Source: Sphaerolaimus hirsutus (lineage: Eukaryota; Nematoda; Chromadorea; Monhysterida; Sphaerolaimidae). Taken from it: DNA of 64,000 bases. Location of the stretch: NCBI GenBank assembly GCA_964036195.1, contig OZ038457.1, positions 25,120,787 through 25,184,786 on the forward strand, read 5' to 3'. Each line of letters opens with the position of its first letter. The first letter of the stretch is position 1. Of this stretch, positions 54,016 to 64,000 are shown one piece after another. The notes under the pieces were generated by a model. The model was not told where the DNA came from, made no database searches, and worked only from the letters and a program-made list of their open reading frames with translations. Made by a program: the position numbers and the translations under genes.

Positions 54016-57000
54016 ATGGTTTCACCAACAGGTCACATCAGAAAGACCCTGGGGCCAGCAAAGCACAGGGTGGACAGCAGATTGGCAAGAGAATATGCCA
54101 AATATGACCCAGAGATATTTGCGGGAGCATCAAAGGAAGAAAAGAGAACAGAAATGAGAAGAGTGATTGCATCTATCAAACAGGAGGGTGCAAAATTGGA
54201 AAGTGCAATGACTGCAGTGAGAACTCAATTTGACTCATGGTATGAAGTCAATACAGCATTCATACAGCAGATGGCTGCCCAGATGGCTTTGACAGCTCAG
54301 GGAGCTGCTCAGGGAGCCAGTTCAACCAATGCAACCACAGCAAAAAGCGTCAAATTACAGAAACTGGAAGTTGAATAGTTTACTGGGGAAATTGTCAAAT
54401 TTCGATCATGGTGGCAAATGTTCGAATCCCACATTCACAATCGGACAGATTTGGAGGACATTTCCAAGTTCTCATACTTGAGAAGCTTGCTGAAGGGCTC
54501 AGCATTTGGCATGATCAGTGGATTGAGTGTGACCGCAGAAAATTATGCACCTGCAATTGCAATGCTCAAGAAGAGATATGATCAGCCGGTTGTGGTCAGA
54601 AACACGCTGATGAGTAATATCATGAAGCTGCGACAGGCCAGGAATACCTGTCAGGATATGAGAATTTTGTTTGATGCAATTGAAAGGCTGCTCCAGCAGT
54701 TGGAGTCACTGGGTGAATCAGTGGAGCATCCAATGCTGTTGAGCCAGCTGCAACAGAAAGTGCCACCCGAGGTTCTCAGAGAAATCCAGAAGGAACAGGG
54801 AACTGAGGAAGCCTTGACGGTGGAAAAATTCAGAAAGCTGTTTGGCAAGCAGCTAGCACTCAGTGAGGCTGTACAGCACGCACAGCAAACTGAGGCACCA
54901 GTTCAGCAATCGCGCCAGGGATTCGGGAATAATCCACGCGCACAGCAATTCAATAATCGGTTCCAAAGCAATGGGAATCGATTCAGAGGGCCAGAGAACC
55001 CAAGGACCAGCACAGGGAGCATGTCTGTGATCCAGAATGGTCAGAGTGCACCACAGGCTGGATTTATGAATCCTGGGAGGCCATGTGTGTTCTGCAATGA
55101 CACACAGCAATTACACTTTAATGATAAGTGTCCAAAGTTCAAAACTGCCAGAGAAAGGAGGATAATTTTGTCAAAGGCAGAGCGATGCCTGAGATGCCTG
55201 CAGAGAGGGCATTACATGGCTCAGTGTCAATTCACGAGAAATTGTTTCTATTGCAAATCCAATAAGCACCATACGGCAGTGTGCCCAGAGAAATTTGGTG
55301 ACAATGGCAATGGAAACGCTGGACGGCAAATTCCAGCATTCAGAGCAAACGGTCAACAGAATGGCCAGCAATCAGCAAACAATGGCAGAAGGTCTGTGCC
55401 GACGGCCGGTCGACCAGCACAGAGCCAACAGAGAAAGGCCACAGTGAATTGTGTCACTGTGGAAGAAGCTGGACCAGAAATGGTAGAGACAGAAACCATA
55501 TCCAGCACAGTGGTTACAGAACCAAATACAAAGCAACAGAATATGTCAGTAAACCTGTCAGTAAACAGGAATATGTCAATGTTGATGACAGCCAGAACCA
55601 TGATTGAGGCTTCAGAAATGGATACAGAAATGGAGCCTGAACAGCCACCGCTACAGATTCAAGCGTTCCTGGACACAGGATCCCAGGGAACGTACATGTC
55701 AGAGAAAGTGGCCAAGAAACTCAATTTGAAGAGTACAGGTGAACACCACATCCAGGTGTACACATTCGGAAATGAAAAGCTGCACTATAAAGTGGTACAG
55801 CAAGTAGAGTTCAGAATGCGGCTCAGAAATGGCCAGAAAGTTGACATGGTGGCAGATGTGGTCCCGACGTTGACCACAGAACAAGTCAAAGTGCCTGTGT
55901 CAGAACAGGATGAAAAGTACCTGCAGAAGTACTTCCCAGATGAGAGTTACTTTGCAGACAGAATTCCCAAGGAAAAAGGGACAGAGTGTAAGTTCAAGCC
56001 ATACATTATAGTGGGCTTGAATTATTTCTGGGACTTGATGTCCAGAAACACCAGCACCACCAGACTTCCGTCAGGATTGTATGTCATTCCATCAGAATTG
56101 GGATTGCTGATGGGAGGTGGGCAGCTGACGAGCAACAGAAATCAATGGACCATGGATGGCGCATATCCGGTGGTGGTCAACACAATTGTGCATCAAATTC
56201 AGAGAGAAAAGTGGTACGAGGAAGCACCATTGTCAATTGCTCCTGTACCGAATGTCAAAGATATGGACAGACTGGATACCATTGGCATAATGGACCAGCC
56301 AGACCTCATTGAGGATGATGAGGCCATAAAGCAATTCAATGAGAGTGTACAGAGAAACCCAGATGGACGGTACTCTGTAAAGTTCATGTACAAGCCGAAT
56401 TTGCATGAACTCCCAGACAACAAAGCAATGGCGTTCAAGAGGTTCAGGTACCTCACCAACAGGCTCAAGAGAGACCCAGAATTACTGGAGAAAATTCAGG
56501 CCATCATGAAAGCACAAGAGGAGCAAGGAGTAATTGAGAAAGTGCAAGAGGATATTATGGATGGCAGGAAATTCCATATATTGCCTCATCAACCAGTGAT
56601 AACGCCAGAGAAAACTACAACAAAGGTCAGAGAGGTATATGACGCCTCAGCGAAACCGCCAGGCATGCCAAGCTTGAATGAGTGCATGTACCGCGGTCCA
56701 GTGATACTACCACAGCTGGTAGGGATGCTGATGCGATTCCGATTGCATGGAATCGCCCTGGTCGCAGATATAGAGAAAGCGTTTCTGCAGATCAGTCTGC
56801 AGGACAGTGACAGAGATGTGACAAGATTTCTGTGGTACCAAGGATCCCACGAAACCATCCATGGAGGACAACATTCAGATTTACAGATTTGCCAGAGTGC
56901 CATTTGGCACAATTTGCAGCCCAGCGTTGCTAGCACTGACAGTCAGATACCACCTGAATCAAGCTGGCACAGAGAATGCAAAGTTGATCGATGAAAATCT

Positions 57001-60000
57001 GTATGTGGATAATTTGATCCTCAGTGTGGACACAGAGCAGAAAGCAATCGAATTGTACCAGGAATCTAAAGTGCTGTTCACAGAGGCACAGATGAATCTA
57101 AGAGAATGGAACAGCAATAACAAGAACTTTACTTGGCAATTGGCAGAGTCAGATGTGGCCAAGGAAATTGTCACAACAGTCCTAGGAATGAAATGGGACA
57201 CAGAGAGCGACCAGATGTGGCTGAAGACGCCAAAGACAGTTCAACAATCACAATTATCAGAAACTGACCAGAAAGTCAAACTTCCCACAAAAAGGACAGT
57301 TGCAAAGGTGACTGCGGGATGTTTTGATCCAATGGGACTCGTCAGTCCTGTCCTACTGCCAGCAAAGAGATTTTTGCAGACGTTATGGCATTCAGGACCA
57401 AGTGCCAAAGAATGGGATACTTCCCTGTCTGAGGAACAGACAGCAATTTGGCAACAATTGGAGACAGAATTGCTCAAAGTTGGACAGATCAAGTTCAACA
57501 GAAATTTGAATTATCAGAGTGGTGCAGATGCACAACTGCACATTTTTGTTGATGCCTCAGCAATGGCATACAGAGCAGCGGCATACATATGCCAGAAAAC
57601 AGAGAATGACAGCGATACGTCAAGCCTGCTGTACTCCAGATTGAGACTCGCTCCAAAGAAACCAGAAGTGACAATTCCACGGCTGGAATTGTTAGCAATG
57701 TTGATCGGCAGCAGAATGTCAAAATTCATTCACAAAGAGCTCAAGGACGTCAAATTCAGTCAAACAGTCGTATGGTCAGATTCAACCTGTTGTATGAAGT
57801 GGCTGACAACTGCGAAGCCACTGGCATGTTTTGTCAAGAACAGATTGGACGAAATCAAGAAAATTCAAAGTGAGACAGAAAACATGCACATCAGACACAT
57901 CGCAGGACTGGAGAACCCAGCTGACATGGCCACAAGAGGCATGAATATGTCAGAGTTGGAAGGCAGTAACCTGTGGTGGAAGGGACCAGAATGGCTAATG
58001 ACTGGAGAATGGCCAGAGCCGAAAGTGGAGCCAGTTACGCCAGAAGTAATGGCAGAAATCAAGAAAGAAGAGCTCAAGTTCCCAAAAGCCAGTCCAATTT
58101 ACCTGGGCGCCACACAGCAAGTGGCCAGTGACCCAGATGCCAGCAATAAGCAAGCTGATGAAAGCAAGCGAAGCAACCCATTGGGAATTGAGATACAGAG
58201 ATTCTCATCACTGACAAAGTTACTGGATGCTACAGTATATGTGATGAGATTTGTGCGACAAATGCACACAAAGCACAGCAGAAATGACAATCAGAATGTA
58301 TTGTCAGAAATCATGGAAAGTATCTGTGGTACAATGAAACCACAGGGAATTATCAGCATTGAAGAGAGAGAGACTGCGTTGAAATATTGGATCAAAGTGA
58401 CGCAACAGAATCATTACAAAGGAGTGGCAGAGATTCTGGTAACAGGCCACAGCAAAGGCAGCCAGAATGGCAAGAAAACAGCTGCAGACCAGCAGTTGAT
58501 CAAATGGCTCAATGTGCAAATGCATCAGGATGGAATCCTGAAGTGCCACGGCCGAATGGAGCATACTGACCCACAGGAGGTCACAGTGCCACTCATACTG
58601 TTGCCAGCAACGGCTACAGTGACTCAGCTGATCGTCAGAGACCAGCATGAGAAGTTGATGCATGCAGGTGTGCAACATACATTGGCAGCAATCAGACAAA
58701 AGTACTGGATTACACAGGGCAGACAGGTGATCTACAATGTGACCAGAACCTGCCCGACTTGTAAAAAATTGGGAGCGAAGCCGTACCAGCTTCCACCAAT
58801 GCCAGATTTGCCAGAAACCAGAGTTCAGAGAGCCAGACCGTTCCAGTACACAGGTTTGGATTATCTGGGACCAGTTTGGTACAAAGTGGACAAAGATCAC
58901 AGGAAAATGTGGATCTGTTTGTTCACATGTATGGTGACACGTGCAGTTCACCTGGAAAGTGTGCTGGACATGACAGCACAGGAATTCCTGAACGCAGTCA
59001 GGAGATTCATCACCAGGCGTGGAAAGCCTGAGGCAGTGATTTCAGACAATGCGATGCAATTCAAATTGACAGAAAAGGTGCTCAGCGCAAGTACTGACAA
59101 GGCCATTAATACTGGGAAAGAATGGTCAGAAATGGTCAAAAGTGGAGTAGTGCAGACATACTGTTCACAGCAACAGATCCAGTGGAACATGACAACTCCT
59201 ATGGCACCATGGCAGGGAGGAGTCTATGAGAGAATGGTGGGCATCACCAAGAAACATTTTAAGGCAGCTGTGGGGCACAGAATGTTAACCCTGCAAGAGT
59301 TGTTGACACTTCTGCCAGAAGTTGAAGCAGTAATCAACAGCAGACCAATCTCTTACATTTATGGTGATGTGAAGAGTCTCAGAGTGCTGACACCAAAAGA
59401 CTTCCTGACAGGGGAAGGCCAGATTGGAGCACCACAGTTTGATGCAGACAAAGATGGAGAATTCTTGCCCAGAATGGATAATGCAGCGAAACTGCAGAAA
59501 TATTGGGAGACAACCCAACAAACTTTGGATAAGTTCTGGGACTTGTGGCATCAAGAGTACATCCCGAGCTTAAGGGAAAGGACTCAGGTGACACACAAAC
59601 ATGGCAGATTGATCGCGACTCAAGAACCCAAAGTAAATGAAGTTGTGCTGATTTATGAGGAAAACATGCCCAGAGGTGCATGGAAGATGGGTCGCATCGA
59701 GCAGTTAGAACCCAGCAAAGATGGACAGATACGCTCAGCAAAAGTCAGAACTGCCAACAGAAATGTGGTTAGTAGACCACTCAATCAATTGTATCCACTG
59801 GAAATCAATTCAAAGACAATGGATATCCCAGAGACAGCAGTGACAGTTAAAGTGGATTTACTGGACCCAGCAATTGTCCAGAAACATGTCAGAAATCAGA
59901 GCTCAAACAGAGACTCTGTACCAAACCCTGCTCAAAAACCCGCTCAGAGGAACTCAGCTTCAGATAGAGTCCTGAGAAGTGCGACAGGGAAAACCACAGC

Positions 60001-60274
60001 AACCACCAGCAGTCTGGTGATTGGAATGCTGTGCATGGTGTTGATGCTGACAGGCGTGACAGAGTCAGCAACGCTGAGAGAAGCTGGCAAGACTTACAGC
60101 GAAGTATTTTCCAGAACATACGTTCTAGAGACCTCGACAGTAAGGCCACCATCATTGGCAGCGCGTCATGGATTGCCGCCTTTGCCTTCGGAATGGCCAC
60201 CAAAATCTGTCAGAGAAATGCAGACTTATGAGAGATTCAAGGATGCAATCAAGGATCATCCTTGGAACAGGTGA
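54016..60274 (+). pseudogene. gag-pol region of the BEL/Pao element (fossil)
   Basis: Gag begins near 54.0 kb and carries paired zinc knuckles of the CLRCLQRGHYMAQC type near 55.2 kb. The protease motif FLDTGSQGT is near 55.67 kb. Reverse transcriptase spans about 56.4-57.2 kb, and RNase H about 57.5-58.0 kb (FVDASAMAY, WSDSTCCMKW). The integrase zinc-binding segment is near 58.7 kb, and its DDE core runs about 58.85-59.3 kb (SDNAMQF, MAPWQGGVYERMVG). A Lys/Arg/Ser-rich tail follows and ends near 60.27 kb, overlapping the start of the envelope region. The coding region is broken. Confidence 0.9.
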
Positions 60275-62544
60275 TCAGCTCACAAAGCCAGAAGTATCAG
60301 ATTTGCACCAGTGGGAGACATGGACATGCGCTTACAGTTCCTGAAGAAGTGCAGTGCCATATCCCACCAAGGAATTTTGTCAAGGCAATGAAAGTGACAC
60401 TTTACGCACAGAGACAGATTCCACAGAAAGAGAAGGCATACAGATGCTACATCAGAATCAAAGAGATCATCACACACACTAGTTTCTGGGGAGCGAAAGG
60501 CATTACAGGCAATTTTGAGAAATACCAGCAAGTTGGCGTGGTAGCCTGTGCAAGAATTCACAAGATGTTCAGAGGAACACCTTTGGTGGAAATGGAGCCC
60601 AGAGTGTGGACAACCAATCAAACCTTGAATGTAGAATATACATGGTGTTGTCATGACAAAGAAAATGTCGTCAGTAACTTCTACATGGAAGAAGGAACCA
60701 TGGCTTCACTCGATGGAAAGACTGTAATCAGCGACTTGCAAGATTTCAGCCAGTGCAGAGCCATGATGGGACATTGCAGAGACCACAATTATGGAATCAC
60801 CGTGTGGGATACGGAGAATTTCAAGCATCAATGTGCATATGAGAGAATTGGCTGATTCAAATCAGAAATATCTGGCCAGACAATTATTGTGTCAAAATTG
60901 CAAGCAGCATACTCCCACAGCAACAAGACAAAGAGGCCAATTGGCTCAGAATGTGTTCCGGGAGACACATACTACACCGATCAAGGAGGTGTATTCATCC
61001 AGTTTGACAGAAGAGAAGATGTGCCTGTGGAATGGGCAATGCCAGGAAAGATAGTGGAGGCAAGAGAGTCGACAATCAGTGGAACATTGTATGCCAGATT
61101 GGATGACAGAAACTCCAAGTTTCAGTTCCTGCAACATGTAGTCAGAGAGATGACTCAGGCACAATTTGCGATTGTATGGCATCAGCTATGTCAACTTCGC
61201 AAGAACCAGCTGGACATGTTGACTCAGCTTTTCCGCATCGATCCAACATTGGGGATTCGGGCCATGCTGGGAAGACAGGATGTTCATGCAGAATGGGCTG
61301 GAGAAGCAATTATGTTTTGGGAATGCAAGGAAGTGCAGCCATACATAATTTATCAGACAGGAAAAGTGGGAGAAACATGTTACAAGTACACACCAATGAG
61401 ATTGGACAAAGACGGGCCCTTGTGGTTCAAGAGTCCAGGCAGCAGAGACTTGGTGGAGAAATCACCAGAAGAGGACTGCAGCCACACTACACCGCACCTG
61501 TACAGAAATGAACATGGACAGTGGAAGTCCGCACATGGAATGGTGCATGTCACAGAAACGCCAATTGAAATGACATGGAAAGGACAGTGGCAGGCCTTCA
61601 CGTTTGACGCGCCTCACCTGTTCACCAACATTGTCAACAGAGCAACCAATTTCATGGATGTCAGAGGCCAGATTCAGAGACTACAGAATTTGGAGCATGT
61701 GCAGAACCAGTTGATCGATTACACAGCAGATATGTCATTGGATCCCAGAGTGATCAGAAATTCAATAGAAGGCATTGGAGCTGGAATTGGACAGACAGCA
61801 GCAGGAATTGGCAAAGCATATGGTCACTATATATATGGAGTGTCAAAAAGGTACACCAACTTTATGGGAGGAATGCTGAAAGGACCCTTTCAAGTGATCA
61901 TCAATACAATCGTAATGCTGCTGGGAATCACAATCCTGATAGCTGGGATCGTAGCTGCAGGATACCTGTGGTACAATTGGAGAATTGCCACAGAGAAGCC
62001 AGTGATTCCACCATGCGTATACACATGCATATGGAAGTGTATAGTGTGTCCATTCAAGTGCGTATGGTTATGCTTTAGAGCCATCAGATATACCATCAAG
62101 AAATCAACTCAGAAAGAGACCAATTATCCACAGAGAAAAGTGCGCAAGACAGAGTTGAGACCGGCAATCAAGAGAAGAGCCAGATCCAACTCAACACAGT
62201 CCGTCAGATTTGCCAGGAGAGCAGAAACAGAGGACAGAATGGCAAAGTCACTATCAGCATATGTTCAACCAGATGAAAGTTCAGCTGATGAAGAACAAGT
62301 CAGAGCCAGGAACAAAGACAGTGTTCACATGCCTGATATCCGCAAATTCACCGCACGCGAACGCGCAGGAAGCGACACGGGCAACTACCTACTTCATCAT
62401 CAGGCTAGGTCGGCGTTGGCATCACCAGCAACCGGACCTGCGACTTCACGCACGCCCACAACTTCGCGCACAACCACGTTCACCACCGAGGCGACTGTGG
62501 AAACGCCACTCAACACTTTGGCGCCCACCACTACCAGCATGTGA
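60262..62544 (+). pseudogene. Envelope-like glycoprotein region of the BEL/Pao element (fossil)
   Basis: A Cys-rich ectodomain is followed by one strong transmembrane helix near 61.88-61.98 kb (TIVMLLGITILIAGIVAAG) and a long Cys-rich then Ser/Thr-rich cytoplasmic tail. The spacing of GEAIMFWECKEV and CYKYTPM followed by LWFKSP recalls the class III-like glycoproteins of Tas-type BEL elements and chuviruses; this is an inference from pattern only. Envelope genes in this family are usually expressed by splicing. It is broken. Confidence 0.65.
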
Positions 62545-62586
62545 CGTTGCTGCAACAACGGGGTGCAGCAACTCTTCCGCCCGGAG

Positions 62587-63885
62587 TGTGCTGACCGTGG
62601 CAAAAAGGATGGATAAAGAAATACAGAGAATTGATAATTAGGCTCATATTCGCACATTTACTTATTTGCACTATTTTACGTTTCTTGCACTATATTTATT
62701 TACCACGCAAAATATATTTCCTGCACTATATTACATATCCATGGAGAATATTTAATTAGGAAAGTGTTTTATGAGTAATCGATATGTTTATGTGAAACAT
62801 TTAGGTTAAAAAGTCAAATAAGTTATTATTAGGTGTATTAATATGAAATTAGGCTCATTCAACTCGCCATAATTTTCTGATCATTATTATATATACATTT
62901 ATATAGTTTACTTGCAAGTTGACAAACTCAAATCTTGTAATTATTTATGTGCTGCGTAATTATCTAGGCCAGCGTCCTAACAGAGAAATAGCGCCCTGTG
63001 TGTAACTAGCATTTACTGTACGTGTTTATTAGAGCCGTTCGCGTAGGCATAATTAGCATAACCCTGCTCACTACTCATATTATATTGATATTTATAATAC
63101 CCTGCTCAAGCTGAGTATATTATAGACCCTGCTCAATTACAATACCCATTTACTCCAAATAAGTCCCAATTTGTTAATTATGTAATATACGTTTTCAGGA
63201 AGTGATTATTATTGTTGTGTTGAATATACCATGTTCTATTTGCGTTATTAGGAACATTTGCACCACTATTTATAATTTCCCAACCCTATCATATTAGTTC
63301 CAATGTGCGTCAATGTTTTCTGACAAATTGAAGCAAATTAGTAAATCGGCCGAGTTTGCCGACTTCGCGCCTCTCAAGATTAATAGTTTTTCTATTAGCC
63401 CAATTTGTACTTGGTATTTCTTTACCATAAGTATTTGAATGTATGCACGCGTAGTATAACGCAACTGTTTTGGCTGGATGTGTTTATTTGTTGCATTTAT
63501 GACTTATTTGTGTATTTGAATTTAGGAAATTACTGTAGCTGTGTTTTATACATTATTTCCGTGTCTTAGCTACTTTGGAAGTTTTTACTTCAGTCTGCGG
63601 ACCCACCCCAAGTGAACAAAATAAGCTAGCGATAGAAACTTCGACTAGGAAGCTTGCTAGGCTTTGCGCTTTTGTAACACACTGTATCTGATCGAAATAA
63701 AGTACCTGAAACAATCTTGAAACCCCTTTTCAACACGCAACCACGAAATAAACTCAACTTGGCTGTCGACAAGTGGACGTTCGGCTACAACGGGAAATCA
63801 ACCACTCTAAAGGCCGTTTCACACTACGGTCTTGGAGTTGCCGGATTCGGTGGTAGAAGACGCTGATTTCGGTGGCTTCATCACA
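62587..63885 (+). repeat. 3' LTR of the BEL/Pao element
   Basis: 1299 bp, same length as the 5' LTR and about 99% identical by eye. Followed by CTTAT. Confidence 0.95.
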
Positions 63886-64000
63886 CTTATTCTCACATTA
63901 GTGTTGTGATGTGTGTTGTGTGGTGATATGCACTTGTTCTGAAAGTAGTTTGTGTTCCACTTGGGAACTATTTAATTAAGTGTCAGTGGCGTTATCGAGA
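63886..64000. other. Flank of the BEL/Pao element, nothing recognised
   Basis: Begins with the target duplication CTTAT and continues as AT-rich DNA with GTGTTGTGATGTGTGTTG-type words. Too short to classify. Confidence 0.4.

Larger units (their letters stand above)
51489..63885 (+). mobile_element. BEL/Pao LTR element with envelope gene (endogenous-retrovirus-like), young, broken
   Basis: 1299-bp LTRs (51489-52787 and 62587-63885) run TGTGCTGACC..CATCACA and are flanked by a 5-bp target duplication CTTAT (51484-51488 and 63886-63890). The LTRs differ at about 14 sites (near 1.1%), so insertion is recent. The parts in order are: primer-binding site, 1.2-kb leader, gag, aspartic protease, reverse transcriptase, RNase H, integrase, and an envelope-like region with a membrane anchor. 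BEL/Pao is indicated by the order protease-RT-RNase H-integrase and by AFLDTGSQGT, DPMGLVSPV and the long integrase tail. It is broken in about three places. No clear polypurine tract was seen next to the 3' LTR. Confidence 0.95.

Overview
The window is nuclear DNA from an invertebrate animal. It has spliced genes with GT..AG introns, CpG-rich islands separated by AT-rich DNA, an EVI1/PRDM16/Hamlet-type zinc-finger gene, and a dense population of DNA transposons and LTR elements. The envelope-bearing BEL/Pao element is typical of nematodes, arthropods, flatworms and other invertebrates. The sequence alone does not fix the phylum.

Region 1 (1-18.2 kb) has no gene I can support. It alternates CpG-rich islands (about 1.9-3.9, 8.2-9.1, 10.7-12.4 and 16.6-18.2 kb) with AT-rich DNA and many short inverted-repeat elements. 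It may be the 5' regulatory or intronic territory of the zinc-finger gene. Region 2 (18.2-23.7 kb, plus strand) holds nine phase-consistent 3' exons of a MECOM/PRDM16/Hamlet homologue, ending in the diagnostic triple C2H2 block and an alanine-rich tail. Its introns contain short palindromic elements.

Region 3 (26.2-40.7 kb, minus strand, convergent with the zinc-finger gene) is a six-exon extracellular lectin-like gene with the order PAN/apple - C-type lectin domain - PAN/apple. Its lectin domain is split by a 12.8-kb intron. That intron holds an old gag-bearing LTR element (27420-35215) with a 1.7-kb TRIM-like LTR element nested in it. The intron inside the first PAN domain coincides with one copy of the palindromic element, so it may be transposon-derived.

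Region 4 (35.2-51.5 kb) is a nest of DNA elements. It includes five hAT-type non-autonomous insertions with perfect 8-bp target duplications (one carrying a piece of a Pao pol gene), several TA-flanked Tc1/mariner/pogo-type MITEs, and a Tc1-like and a mariner-like element that abut at one shared TA. There is also a 1.1-kb near-perfect foldback. Region 5 (51489-63885) is a young BEL/Pao element with an envelope gene, 1299-bp LTRs about 1% different, and a CTTAT target duplication. It is broken in about three places.

The observations most worth following are: (a) the palindromic element whose ends supply GT and AG on both strands and which coincides with a coding-gene intron; (b) a series of stem-loops with one conserved loop and co-varying stems in the leader of the old LTR element; (c) a primer-binding site shared by two otherwise different LTR elements; and (d) the hAT element carrying a foreign pol fragment. 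All coordinates and identities were worked out by eye.
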